Shown in pieces: positions 1 through 8,185 of a DNA stretch of 62,993 nt. The position numbers were made by a program, and so were the translations under genes. Position 1 is the stretch's first letter; each line of letters opens with the position of its first letter. The stretch is from Peptococcaceae bacterium BRH_c8a (GTDB taxonomy: Bacteria; Bacillota; Desulfotomaculia; Desulfotomaculales; Desulfallaceae), in the NCBI GenBank assembly GCA_000961575.1, contig LADP01000011.1, positions 1 through 62,993 of the forward strand, given 5' to 3'. Below the pieces are notes generated by a model, which saw nothing but the letters and a program-made list of their open reading frames with translations, made no database searches and was not told where the DNA came from.

Positions 1-361
1 CCCTGTTTATGCTGCCGGTATTGTAGCAGAAATCGGTGATATTCATCGTTTCAAGGATCACGCTGCTTTAGCTAAGTTTGCGGGTATTGCCTGGACTAAG
101 CACCAGTCAGGCAATTTTACGGCTGCACACACTCATTTGATTAAGTTTGGTAACAGGTATTTGCGTTACTACATCATGGAAGCCACTAACAAAGTGAGAA
201 TGCACGATCACGAGTTTAAACGCTTCTATGATCTAAAGTACAGCCAAACCCCAAAAACGCCACATAAACGAGCACTTGCACTAACTGCCAGAAAATTTGT
301 CCGTCTTGTCTATGCCCTGCTGCATAGCAACCGGCTTTATACGCCGCCAAAAGGAGAGTAA
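1..361 (+). CDS. IS110-family transposase, C-terminal part (5' end outside window)
   Basis: The frame is open from base 2 and ends at 359-361 (TAA), giving about 119 residues. The segment reading AEIGDIHRF...LAKFAGIAW...FGNRYLRYYIMEA matches the C-terminal transposase_20 (IS116/IS110/IS902) domain, the part that carries the serine active-site region of these DEDD-type enzymes. IS110 elements move by a recombinase-like mechanism guided by a bridge RNA from the element's end. The N-terminal RuvC-like DEDD domain lies left of the window, so intactness cannot be judged. It borders the truncated transfer region, so it may have contributed to loss of the ICE's left part (inference). Confidence 0.85.
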   Translation, partial: PVYAAGIVAEIGDIHRFKDHAALAKFAGIAWTKHQSGNFTAAHTHLIKFGNRYLRYYIMEATNKVRMHDHEFKRFYDLKYSQTPKTPHKRALALTARKFVRLVYALLHSNRLYTPPKGE

Positions 362-484
362 TTTCCAATCGGCATACCATTTACTACCATTTTTTCCAAT
401 TAATTTTGGTAGGTTTATTAGGGTGTTCCTTTTTTGTCTCTTTTTAGCCAAAAAAACCGCAATTATTCAATATTTTTTTCCAAT

Positions 485-613
485 TCATTGTTGACATTTA
501 ACCGCTGGACTTTGTCTGATTTTAAGCTGGATGACAATGGAGTGTCCTTCATCATCCCCATAATCCAGCTTGATGTGCCTGTGTACCATAAAACAACAGA
601 TTTCTTGCCTCAT
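485..613 (-). CDS. Small divergent ORF, 42 aa, unknown
   Basis: ATG at 613 is preceded by a GAAAGGAG ribosome-binding site and gives a 42-residue product beginning MRQEICCFMVHRHIKLDYGD. It is divergent from the XRE repressor gene at 737, and the two share the operator region at 635-688. I recognise no family. It could be a controlled partner of the repressor or the 5' remnant of a gene cut by the neighbouring IS110 insertion. Only the start context and divergent layout support it. Confidence 0.35.
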   Translation of the reverse strand: MRQEICCFMVHRHIKLDYGDDEGHSIVIQLKIRQSPAVKCQQ

Positions 614-634
614 CTTTAGTCGGACTCCTTTCAA

Positions 635-688
635 TTTTACTGCGAATATCGACTTATTTTTTATTTTACTGCGATGTTCGCAGTAAAA
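635..688. promoter_or_regulatory. Palindromic operator in the divergent promoter region
   Basis: Bases 664-688 form a near-perfect palindrome with half-site TTTTACTGCGA. A second, single copy of the half-site lies at 635-645. The sites sit between the divergent 42-aa ORF and the XRE repressor gene, the usual position for an autoregulatory operator. Binding by the XRE protein is inferred. Confidence 0.6.
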
Positions 689-736
689 CCACCGTACCCT
701 CACATAAAATTGAGAAGAACAGTGAGGTGCGAAGGT

Positions 737-991
737 ATGAAACCACGACAGAACCCGCCCGGCAACAAAAACATGATCGGAGCCAAGGTTGTTGCCCTTC
801 GGAAGGCAAGGAAAATAAAGCAGAAGGATTTTCTCGCGAAACTGCAGACCGTGGGTTTGGACATCAGCGCGACGAGTCTTTCCCGCCTTGAAGGACAATA
901 CCGTCTTGCCCAGGATTATGAGATCGTTGCTATTGCCAAAGCATTGGATATTTCTGTTGAAGAATTATTAGGGAAAAAGCGGGGTAATTAA
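737..991 (+). CDS. XRE-family transcriptional regulator, 84 aa
   Basis: The ATG at 737 follows GTGAGGTGCGAAGG and was preferred to an in-frame start at 674, which lies inside the operator palindrome. The product is a single helix-turn-helix of the Cro/C1 type: IGAKVVALRKARKIKQKDF, then the recognition helix SATSLSRLE near residues 48-56, ending with LDISVEELLG as usual for HTH_3 proteins. There is no extra domain. Such small repressors hold mobile-element promoters silent; here the TTTTACTGCGA sites just upstream suggest control of its own and the divergent promoter. Confidence 0.8.
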   Translation: MKPRQNPPGNKNMIGAKVVALRKARKIKQKDFLAKLQTVGLDISATSLSRLEGQYRLAQDYEIVAIAKALDISVEELLGKKRGN

Positions 992-1081
992 AAGCGGCGT
1001 ACACACCAAAATAATCCGTGTGCATCCTTCCATTTCCTTCCTTGATACGTGATAATAGGGGTAGGAAGGGAGGGTTTATTT

Positions 1082-1357
1082 ATGCTGTACGCATCCATTT
1101 TCTTATTTTTGCTGATGTTCCTGCTAAACTCCATGTTCAAGATCGCATCCATTTTCCGGTTGGGGATACCACTGCTTTATGCTCTTTTTGTGTCCATTCT
1201 TTTCCCGGATTTTGTGCGTGAGCAGGAGGTATTGGCAAACGGTATTTTGTTCGTCCTGCTTGCCCTTGTAATACTGAGTTGGATTGTGACCATTCGCAAG
1301 AAAATCCGGCGCAGGCGGGAGCAAAAGGAGTACAAGTCGGGGATGATGAATGGCTGA
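1082..1357 (+). CDS. Small membrane protein, 91 aa
   Basis: The ATG at 1082 follows GGAAGGGAGGG; an upstream in-frame start at 1049 lacks a ribosome-binding site. The protein has three hydrophobic stretches (about residues 2-16, 25-45 and 54-74) and a strongly basic tail (RKKIRRRREQKE), so it is an integral membrane protein with a cytoplasmic C-terminus. It converges on the VirB6-like gene, with 5 bp between the stop codons. I do not recognise a family. Confidence 0.55.
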   Translation: MLYASIFLFLLMFLLNSMFKIASIFRLGIPLLYALFVSILFPDFVREQEVLANGILFVLLALVILSWIVTIRKKIRRRREQKEYKSGMMNG

Positions 1358-1362
1358 TAGTA

Positions 1363-2202
1363 TTACAGGCCCATCATTTCCCGCACTACCCGGTCAGCCA
1401 TCTTCACTGCGCCGACCAGCACCAGCATATTGAAAATCAATTCCCCGATATAGCTCCACACCATCGTTACGGCGCTGGCGCTGGTATCCACCACCGGCGG
1501 GGAGGCTGCAAAGACGGAAAAAATGATGCAGGCCAGGACGATGATCGCCCCCTCCAGGCATACGGCGGCATAACCTTTGAGGAAGGCTTTGCCGATGCTT
1601 TGGCTCGGCTCTCCCGCAAAGGAAGCCAAAGGAACGGGGGCGATGGCGGTATATAAAAACAATTTGAAGAAACGACCGTACACCGACATAATCATGATGA
1701 AGGACAGCACTGTGATGAAAAGGCCGCCGATAATCGTCACCGCCCACAAGGGGACGCTTGCCAAAAAACCGCAATCCTCAACGGCCTCTACGATGGCCTC
1801 CGGTAAAACGGCTTCGGTCGTGGTTCCGAAGCCCGCGCTGCTCATGATGGTGGAGACGATACCCTGTACAATATTAAACAGCGCCATCATCAACTCCAGC
1901 CCGTAGGTCACAACACCTTTCGCCAAGGCAAACCGGATAAACAGCTTTAGCGCGTGTTCCGGTTTTTTCACCTCCGCAAAGCTGCCGCAGGTTTTCACTA
2001 CGCCGATGACAAAAAACAGTACCAGCAGGGCCAGGCCGATGGCCTGCAATGCGCCGTGGATATTCGCAATGACAGTCCAGATACCGCCGCCTCTGAATTC
2101 CGTGGGGGACTGGGTGATAATTTGCCAGATTTCCGCCAGCTTTTCGTTCCATGTTCCCAGGGCGTTGTTCAGGTTGTCAATCACCCAGTTGTTGTTTCCC
2201 AA
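1363..2202 (-). CDS. VirB6/TrbL-like conjugal transfer membrane protein
   Basis: TTG start with GAGGTG 8 bases upstream; 279 aa. At least five hydrophobic segments span about residues 52-72, 98-118, 150-175, 205-230 and 250-270, and the sequence around KTCGSFAEVKKPEHALKLF is typical of the polytopic VirB6/TrbL-like protein of Tn1549/CTn-type ICEs. In a Gram-positive type IV secretion system it forms the inner-membrane channel with VirB2-, VirB3- and VirB4-like partners. It is the last transfer gene before the truncated left side. The VirB4-like ATPase expected next is absent. Confidence 0.75.
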   Translation of the reverse strand: MGNNNWVIDNLNNALGTWNEKLAEIWQIITQSPTEFRGGGIWTVIANIHGALQAIGLALLVLFFVIGVVKTCGSFAEVKKPEHALKLFIRFALAKGVVTYGLELMMALFNIVQGIVSTIMSSAGFGTTTEAVLPEAIVEAVEDCGFLASVPLWAVTIIGGLFITVLSFIMIMSVYGRFFKLFLYTAIAPVPLASFAGEPSQSIGKAFLKGYAAVCLEGAIIVLACIIFSVFAASPPVVDTSASAVTMVWSYIGELIFNMLVLVGAVKMADRVVREMMGL

Positions 2203-2264
2203 ATAAACTCACCTCATTTCAACGGCAAAGCTGCGCATAAAGTGCGGGCCTACCTTTTTGGTTG

Positions 2265-2492
2265 CTACCGGCATGGTTCATTCCTGCCGGGCGCTTTGTC
2301 TTTGATAATGCCATACTTATCATCCACATAGAAATGATTGACAAACGGGTTGTAGATCGCATGGCACTTGACGCCGTTATATTCGGCAAGATAATCGTTG
2401 TCGCCCAGCCTTTTGAGGATGGTGGCTTCCCGCAGTTCGCCGTCCAGCGAATGAATGTGCATTTTTTCATTGATCGGAAATGTATTAAACAT
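2265..2492 (-). CDS. Small conserved ICE protein, 75 aa
   Basis: The ATG at 2492 lies 12 bases after AGGAGG. The product is a soluble 75-residue protein starting MFNTFPINEK, with a DNDYLAEYNGVKCHAIYNPF core likely to be beta-rich and a short basic end. It lies between the VirB2-like and VirB6-like genes in the same direction, so it is part of the transfer operon. I recognise the context but not a named family. Confidence 0.6.
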   Translation of the reverse strand: MFNTFPINEKMHIHSLDGELREATILKRLGDNDYLAEYNGVKCHAIYNPFVNHFYVDDKYGIIKDKAPGRNEPCR

Positions 2493-2500
2493 GGTGGCAA

Positions 2501-2809
2501 TCAACCTCCTGTGATGAGGTTCAGGATTTCCTTTGCAAAGGTGATGATGACGCCGCCCGCAAGGGTCAGGAAGCCGTTGGCCCTTTGCGACGGGTCGTGG
2601 CTTTTCAGCGACAGGCCGATTTGCACAATGCCAAAACCCAGCATAATTAGCCCGATGGCGCGGATCAGTCCGAAGATAAATTCGGACAGGTTGTTGATCA
2701 CCTGAAGAGGGTCGTTGGCCGCATAAGCGGGGGTGGCAATCAGGACCAGCATCAGCACCAGCGCACAGCAAACCGTAAAAATTTTTTTGGTTTTCTCAGA
2801 CAATTTCAT
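2501..2809 (-). CDS. VirB2/Maff2-like small membrane protein
   Basis: The ATG at 2809 has GAGGAGGAATG upstream and was chosen over an in-frame start at 2851 inside the virD4 gene. The 102-aa protein has a signal peptide (basic MKLSEKTKK, hydrophobic core about residues 10-27, AYA|AND cleavage site), then two hydrophobic helices (about 40-60 and 77-95). This is the layout of VirB2-type pilins and of the Maff2 proteins that sit between virD4 and virB6 in clostridial ICEs. It probably supplies a surface or pore component of the mating channel. Confidence 0.7.
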   Translation of the reverse strand: MKLSEKTKKIFTVCCALVLMLVLIATPAYAANDPLQVINNLSEFIFGLIRAIGLIMLGFGIVQIGLSLKSHDPSQRANGFLTLAGGVIITFAKEILNLITGG

Positions 2810-2813
2810 GGGT

Positions 2814-4592
2814 TCATTCCTCCTCGTTATATGATTTGGACAGGCTTTCAAGTTCTTCCTCGGAAAGCAGCTCGTAATCGCCTCCTTCGTTTAAGGCCAC
2901 GGCCTGCCAGTCCAGGGCATGTTCCGTCGTACCGTGCCGGAAGGGGTGGCCGCCGCCGTCAACCGTCAGCTTTAAATTCGGATGTTTAAGAATATCGTAC
3001 TTGTCGTCCAGGACCGCATATTCGCCCCGGATGAACAGCAGGGTGTAGCGGTTATCCAGCATCCGCACCTCATCGGGGGTGAGAAGCTCCCGCCCCGACA
3101 GTTGAAAATTGGTGGAGTAGCTGCCGTTTCGCCCCTTGCTCTGCCCATAGGTATTCAGGTCGATGGTTTCCTTGCCCAAAAGCTCGGACACATACTTATG
3201 GGTGGATTGCTCGTTGCCGCCCAGATACAGAAATTCGTCGCAATTACCCACGATGGACTCCCAGGTGTCTTTGAACAATGCTTTGAGCTGCGCCAGGTTT
3301 TGCAGAATGATGGACACGGATATTTCCCTTGAGCGCATGGTTGAAAGGAGCTTGTCAAACTCATCCGGCAGGGCCACATTCGCAAACTCATCCATGACAA
3401 AATGAACATGGACGGGCAAGCGGCCCCCGTGCTTGTAGTCGGACAGGTACATTAGGCTTTGGAAAAGCTGGGTGTAGAGCATGCCGATAATAAAATTGAA
3501 AGATGAATCATTGTCGGGGATCACGGCAAAGAGAGCCGTCTTTTTCTCCCCGATGGATGGTAGCGCCATTTCATCCGTGGTGGTAATTCCGGCGATGGTG
3601 GACAGGTTGAATTTTTCCAGCCGAACGCCCAGGCTGATTAAAATGGACTTGGCCGTTTTGCCTGCGGCCAGCTTGAAGATGTTGTACTGCTTGACCGCCA
3701 AGTGTTCCGGTTCCCGCATTTCCAGCCGTTCAAACAGCTCATCCAAGGGACTTTGGTAGGTTTCGTCGTCTTCCCGGACTTCGGCGGCGGCGATCATCTC
3801 CATGACCATAGGAAAACTCCGTTCTTCCGACGGCGCTTCGTAGAGCAGGTAGAGGATGAGCGCCTCTAAGAGCGCGGTTTCCGCACGTTCCCAAAAGGGG
3901 TCGTTTGTATTGCTGCCCTTGGGGGTGGTATTGCGGATCAGGTTGGTGACGAGCTTCAGCACGTCCTTATCATCCTGCAAGTAGGTAAAGGGGTTGTAGC
4001 AATGGGAGCGGTGCATATTGATAAGATCAAGGACCTTGATTTCATAGCCCTTGGCCTTGAGTAGGTTACCCGTGTCCCGCAAAATTTCCCCCTTGGGATC
4101 GAGGATCACAAAAGAGGTGTTGGCTTGCATCACGTTGGGCTTGGCGTAAAATCTCGTTTTACCGGAGCCGGAGCCGCCCACTACCAGAATATTCAGGTTG
4201 CGCCGGTGCTTCCTGCCGTCCAGCCCGATGCGGACATTCTGCGTCAGGATTTTGTTCTTCTGCGGATTTTTGTCCCGGTATTTCTTATCGACAGTCGCCG
4301 CGCCGCCCCAACGGGCACTGCCATGTTCCTCCCTGTGGCGGTAATTGCGCTTGGTGGACAGGTAAATCCCGATGCCCATACCGTAGGCGGCGATAAAGAG
4401 CAAAACGCACTTGGGCGAATTATCCACCCATTGGATGTTGAACGGATCGTTCATCGACGCCGTGAGGTTTTTCAGGATCTCGGGCAGCCCGCCGGAAAGG
4501 GAGGGGGCGGTGAGCAACGCCGCCCACACCACCGGAATTAAAAAAACCGCAAAGAGGATGAAATTACTCCCAGCGGTTTCAGCGCGCCTCAT
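2814..4592 (-). CDS. virD4: Type IV coupling protein, VirD4/TraG family
   Basis: Membrane-anchored ATPase that brings the relaxase-DNA complex to the mating channel. ATG at 4592 has AGGAACC upstream; a TTG at 4631 would give a longer overlap with the gene before. The 592-aa protein has two N-terminal membrane helices (about residues 10-30 and 60-77), Walker A GGSGSGKT near 139-146, the HGSARWGG motif before it, DPKGE shortly after, and Walker B VMDEFAN near 399. Length and motif order are normal for TraG/VirD4. It overlaps the upstream small gene by 14 bp. Confidence 0.93.
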   Translation of the reverse strand: MRRAETAGSNFILFAVFLIPVVWAALLTAPSLSGGLPEILKNLTASMNDPFNIQWVDNSPKCVLLFIAAYGMGIGIYLSTKRNYRHREEHGSARWGGAATVDKKYRDKNPQKNKILTQNVRIGLDGRKHRRNLNILVVGGSGSGKTRFYAKPNVMQANTSFVILDPKGEILRDTGNLLKAKGYEIKVLDLINMHRSHCYNPFTYLQDDKDVLKLVTNLIRNTTPKGSNTNDPFWERAETALLEALILYLLYEAPSEERSFPMVMEMIAAAEVREDDETYQSPLDELFERLEMREPEHLAVKQYNIFKLAAGKTAKSILISLGVRLEKFNLSTIAGITTTDEMALPSIGEKKTALFAVIPDNDSSFNFIIGMLYTQLFQSLMYLSDYKHGGRLPVHVHFVMDEFANVALPDEFDKLLSTMRSREISVSIILQNLAQLKALFKDTWESIVGNCDEFLYLGGNEQSTHKYVSELLGKETIDLNTYGQSKGRNGSYSTNFQLSGRELLTPDEVRMLDNRYTLLFIRGEYAVLDDKYDILKHPNLKLTVDGGGHPFRHGTTEHALDWQAVALNEGGDYELLSEEELESLSKSYNEEE

Positions 4593-4776
4593 CTTGGTTC
4601 CTGCGCTTTGACTTTTTACTTGGGGCGTCAATGGTTTTCAAAAGCAGCTCATCCACGGCGTCGGTGGGCCGTTCCTCTTTAATCAAGTCGTTTCTCAGCT
4701 CATTCAAGGCGTTTACCACGACGCCGTATTCATAATTGTCCAGAGTCAGCACTCTTTCTTCTTCTTTTTCTTTCAT
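4579..4776 (-). CDS. Small acidic conserved ICE protein, 65 aa
   Basis: ATG at 4776 follows AGGAGGATTTGTCC. The 65-residue soluble protein has helical segment LTLDNYEYGVVVNALNELRN and a basic C-terminal tail SKKSKRRNQDEAR. Its end overlaps the virD4 start by 14 bp, which implies translational coupling. It probably acts with the coupling protein or relaxosome, by position only; no named domain is recognised. Confidence 0.6.
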   Translation of the reverse strand: MKEKEEERVLTLDNYEYGVVVNALNELRNDLIKEERPTDAVDELLLKTIDAPSKKSKRRNQDEAR

Positions 4777-4788
4777 GGACAAATCCTC

Positions 4789-5691
4789 CTAACGCTCTGG
4801 CTCTTGCCGTTTTTGCTGCCGTTGCTGTGCCAGCATCCGGTTCATGCGGCTGGAAATTTCGCCGGAGGTTTCCTTGATGACGCTCAATTCGGCCCGAATC
4901 TCCTGCGGCTCCAAACTCTCCAGCCTTTGGGGGGCGCCCTCGAAGTGATAAAAGCCGTTTGTTTCCACGCCATGCTGCTTGCAGAGCATGTATGAAACGC
5001 AATAGGCATGGAAGCCATGCTCGGAGCGGTTGTAGCTCCCGTCGCCTTTGTCCATTTCCGCCTGGGCCAGCTCTTGAGCGAGAGCGCGGAAAATATGATT
5101 CGCGTCCAGGCCGCGCCGGATTTGGATTTCTCGCGTGTCCGGCTGGTACAGGGCGTTCACGCCGCTTGGCAGCGTATCGTTAATGCGAACGGGTACGGGG
5201 GCGCGATCCATCAGTGCCTTGATTCGGGTGCGCTCGTCGGGGTAGGCGGGAGTTTCCCGTTTGCGGCTGTTCCCGGTTTGGGAAATGTCAAACATCTTTT
5301 TGGGATTGTAGCTGATGCCGGTGGAACCGTCTTCGCGCTGGTATTCCTCGCCCGGCTCAATAATGTAAAAGCCGGCTTCCTTTTTGCGGATATACGCGCC
5401 TTGGTCCTTCCAGGTATCAAAGTCCGCGATGCGGGTGGCCTCCGGCTTCTGCGCCAGGATTAAAAGAGCGTTAGAAACGCTGTAGCGGTCAAAACGGCTC
5501 TGTACATCCAAGTATTTCTGGAAGATGCTTCCGTCCCCGGCCACGGCTGTCGCTGTTTCGTCGATTAGGGTGTACACCGCTTCCCGCTGCTCCTGCTTTT
5601 TCTGTACCCAGGCTTCCTTGTCGAAAGGCTGGTCGTTTTTGGGTCCGGGTTGGCCTTGTTCCTGCCGGAAAAGATCATCAAAATCGCTCAT
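4789..5691 (-). CDS. ArdC-like protein with altered metallopeptidase motif
   Basis: ATG at 5691 with GAGAGGT upstream; 300 aa. Residues about 55-110 (FDRYSVSNALLILAQKPEATRI...DFDTWKDQGAYIRKKEAGFYI) match the N-terminal ssDNA-binding domain of ArdC-type antirestriction proteins, which protect incoming plasmid DNA. The C-terminal half resembles the zincin-like domain, but the expected HExxH helix reads QELAQAE, so both zinc histidines are gone. It is probably a non-catalytic DNA-binding or protective protein. It lies between the PcfB-like and coupling-protein genes. Confidence 0.7.
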   Translation of the reverse strand: MSDFDDLFRQEQGQPGPKNDQPFDKEAWVQKKQEQREAVYTLIDETATAVAGDGSIFQKYLDVQSRFDRYSVSNALLILAQKPEATRIADFDTWKDQGAYIRKKEAGFYIIEPGEEYQREDGSTGISYNPKKMFDISQTGNSRKRETPAYPDERTRIKALMDRAPVPVRINDTLPSGVNALYQPDTREIQIRRGLDANHIFRALAQELAQAEMDKGDGSYNRSEHGFHAYCVSYMLCKQHGVETNGFYHFEGAPQRLESLEPQEIRAELSVIKETSGEISSRMNRMLAQQRQQKRQEPER

Positions 5692-5697
5692 CTGGAT

Positions 5698-6510
5698 TTA
5701 CCTCTCTTTCGGTTTTGATTTTTTAGCTTGGGATTTTTGTTGGCCTGATTTGGCTGGCGGCTTGGTGGATTTGGCTTGTTCTTTGGCCGGTTCGCGCCCC
5801 GGCTCCGCCTGCTCCTTTTGGGCCTCCCGGATTTCCTTCAGCTCCTGCCGGACGGATTTCCGCTCCGGTTCAATAGCACCCTCGTCGGCTTTCCCGCTGC
5901 GCTCGTAAGTAGGCTCGGACGGACGGGATTTCTCCGCCTTCGCCGTCGTAGGGTCCGTGGTGGGGTTTGGGTTGTCGATCTGCTCCTGGATTGGCTCCGG
6001 CTGGTCGGGCTTTGCCATAAGTTCGTCTAGGAAATCGTCCGCGCTTTTTTCGGCAGGCGTTTCCTTTTCGACGGGCGCTTTTTCCTCTTGTCTGGCGGCT
6101 CTGGATTTTTGGATTTCGGTCTTGATACTTGCTGTGTCCACGGTGGCCAGCTTAAAGCGTTCTACAATGCGATTGATTTTGGAGGCGTCCTCGGCCCGCA
6201 CCATGATGTCGCACATGCCGTCCGTATCATTTTTGTCACGGAGGGCGCAATAGAGGACGCCGTAGCGTTTGGCCTCCTGGGTGAATTTCTGCAAATCCTC
6301 GTTTCTGACCGCAAAGACCTTCAGTTCCTTACCGCTGCGCAAAAGGCTCTCTAAACGGATTTTACCTTTGGTCTTTTTCTGGTCCTTCAGCACGGCGTAA
6401 AGATAGACGGCCAGGTTTTTGGCCCCCACGCCGGAGATTTTGGCCAGCAGCTCGATTCCTTTAAGGCTCATACCAACGACTTGGTCCGCCGCGTCGGCTC
6501 CGCTGTTCAT
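5698..6510 (-). CDS. PcfB-like (DUF3801-type) conjugation accessory protein
   Basis: ATG at 6510 follows AAAGGAGG; 270 aa. The N-terminal 120 residues (ADQVVGMSLKGIELLAKISGVGAKNLAVYLYAVLKDQ) fit the PcfB/DUF3801 family encoded beside relaxases of enterococcal and clostridial conjugative elements. The rest is a low-complexity Lys/Glu/Pro/Gln-rich tail, probably disordered. In pCF10 PcfB is needed to recruit substrate to the coupling protein. The gene overlaps the relaxase 3' end by 50 bp. Confidence 0.75.
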   Translation of the reverse strand: MNSGADAADQVVGMSLKGIELLAKISGVGAKNLAVYLYAVLKDQKKTKGKIRLESLLRSGKELKVFAVRNEDLQKFTQEAKRYGVLYCALRDKNDTDGMCDIMVRAEDASKINRIVERFKLATVDTASIKTEIQKSRAARQEEKAPVEKETPAEKSADDFLDELMAKPDQPEPIQEQIDNPNPTTDPTTAKAEKSRPSEPTYERSGKADEGAIEPERKSVRQELKEIREAQKEQAEPGREPAKEQAKSTKPPAKSGQQKSQAKKSKPKER

Positions 6511-7852
6511 AGGCTTTTTCCTCCTTTCGTTGCTGGATTTCTTCCTGTTTAACCCGATGCAGTTTTTCTTTGATCTCATCGGAACGGGACAAAATGCCCG
6601 TGCAGCGCGTCACCTCCTTGCGAAGCTGGCCGATTTGTCTGGTCAGCCCGGCGATTTGCTCCTTGCAGGCCGCCACCTGTTCAGCATCCTCGCACCGGCG
6701 TATGCGGTTGTAAAGGGACTTGCGCTCACCGGACAGGGAAGCCATTTTTTGCTCCACGGTTGACTGATATGCGAAAAGCTGCTCCTTGCTGGAAATATGA
6801 TTTTTGCAAAGCAGCCGGGTCTGCGCGGTGAGTTCATTCAAATAGCGAAGGTCCTCGCGCAATAAAAAATGCGTCCGTTTGCTGGACGCATGGTGCTTGG
6901 GCAGGATGCCCATTTTGTAGAGGTAGTGGAGGTAGAGGGCTTGCAGGCCGGTTATCTTTTTCGCCGTCTTGAGGGAGCCTTTGAAGGCACAGCGTTTTCG
7001 CTTCGGCTCCGGCAGGGACGGCAGGTGCTTGGGATTACGGTTTTGCAGGATGCGCTGTTTGATGGCTTCCTCGCTGTAATTATCGCCCAAGGTTTTCAGG
7101 CGTACAAAACGCTCCTTGCCGGGAGGACGCACCGCCATGTATTTTACGCCGGTTTTCACTTCATAGCCCTGCTTTCGGAGGGCGGCGATAAACTGGGTGA
7201 AGGTCATGGCGGCGGCAATGGCTTTGTCCACATCCTCCCGGATGAGGCCCCGCCAGGTGGGTTTGCCTTCCTGCTCGGACTTCCACTCGGCGTAATGCTT
7301 GGACTTACCGCGCTTTGGGTTTTCGATAACGGATAGGGCATGTTCCCGGCACAACCGATCGGAGGTGCTGCGCATGAGGGCGTAGGTGGCCTTGTTGTCG
7401 TAGTACCGTTTACCGTCTTTAAAGGATACGGAATTCAACACGAAATGATTATGCAAATGATTTTTGTCCAGGTGGGTGGATACCACCACCTCAAAGCGGT
7501 CACCCCAAAGCTCCCGCGCCAGTTTCACGCCGATGGCGTGGGCGGTTTCAGGGGTGGCCTCACCCGGCGCAAAGGCTTGGTAGGCGTGAAAAGCCAGAAT
7601 GCCGTCTGCCTTTTGGAATTGCAGCTTTGTCCGCGACATTTGTTCATGGGCGGTGGCCGGGTCGCAGTTGATACCGGTCACATAAAACTGCTGCTCGGTT
7701 TTGCCGTCCTCCTTGGTATATTCCAACAAGTTCCGCAAACCCTGAAAATCAGGACTGGAAAAATCAAGATTCTCTGTTTTATCGGGGTTGGTGGCGTAGT
7801 TCAGCACCCGGTCAAGGCGGTCGGTTACGTCCCATATCGCTGTTGTCGCCAT
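6461..7852 (-). CDS. Relaxase, MobA/VirD2 type (MOBP family)
   Basis: Nicks oriT and carries the transferred strand. ATG at 7852 after TTGGAG; 463 aa. The candidate catalytic tyrosine lies in VLNYATNPDKT (Tyr19). The metal-binding three-histidine motif HLDKNHLHNHF is at about residues 127-137, followed by the NKATYALMRSTSDRLC segment usual in MOBP relaxases of Tn1549-like ICEs. The C-terminal third (about 330-450) is charged and coiled-coil-like. It is encoded downstream of mobC and the predicted oriT, the normal order for this family. Confidence 0.92.
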   Translation of the reverse strand: MATTAIWDVTDRLDRVLNYATNPDKTENLDFSSPDFQGLRNLLEYTKEDGKTEQQFYVTGINCDPATAHEQMSRTKLQFQKADGILAFHAYQAFAPGEATPETAHAIGVKLARELWGDRFEVVVSTHLDKNHLHNHFVLNSVSFKDGKRYYDNKATYALMRSTSDRLCREHALSVIENPKRGKSKHYAEWKSEQEGKPTWRGLIREDVDKAIAAAMTFTQFIAALRKQGYEVKTGVKYMAVRPPGKERFVRLKTLGDNYSEEAIKQRILQNRNPKHLPSLPEPKRKRCAFKGSLKTAKKITGLQALYLHYLYKMGILPKHHASSKRTHFLLREDLRYLNELTAQTRLLCKNHISSKEQLFAYQSTVEQKMASLSGERKSLYNRIRRCEDAEQVAACKEQIAGLTRQIGQLRKEVTRCTGILSRSDEIKEKLHRVKQEEIQQRKEEKAYEQRSRRGGPSRWYEP

Positions 7853-7855
7853 CGG

Positions 7856-8185
7856 TTACTCCAACTTTTCCGGCGACGTGACCGCCGTCTGTATATCCTG
7901 CACAGCCTTTCTGAGCCGGTTGGCTTCATACTGAAAAACGGTCTTGTCGATATGGCCGATGGCATTGGCCTTTGCAGCGATCTGATTTAGATTGCTTCCG
8001 ATGGCGTGAAGCTCCCGCGTCATGGCGTAGTAGTCGGGCGGCGGCAGTACCTTGGGTGCATAGCCGTTGATAAGGGAACGCAAGTAGCCTTCCTGCGATA
8101 GCCCGGTTTTTTTGGCGCTGGTGTGAAGCCGTGTATTTTCTTCTTTATTCAGCCAAACTTGAATACGGATACTCCGTTTTCTCAT
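7856..8185 (-). CDS. mobC: MobC-like relaxosome accessory protein
   Basis: ATG at 8185 overlaps the stop of the upstream gene (ATGA). The 109-aa protein starts with a ribbon-helix-helix-like segment (KRSIRIQVWLNKEENTRL), then the MobC signature LHAIGSNLNQIAAKANAIGHID near residues 61-82. MobC proteins bind oriT and help the relaxase open the DNA. Position directly before the relaxase and close to the oriT hairpins supports this role. Confidence 0.85.
   Translation of the reverse strand: MRKRSIRIQVWLNKEENTRLHTSAKKTGLSQEGYLRSLINGYAPKVLPPPDYYAMTRELHAIGSNLNQIAAKANAIGHIDKTVFQYEANRLRKAVQDIQTAVTSPEKLE

Noticed and set aside
485-898. Longer 137-aa minus-strand ORF overlapping the XRE repressor.
   Set aside because: It would be antisense to most of the repressor and cross the operator palindrome; only the last 42 codons have a start with a ribosome-binding site.
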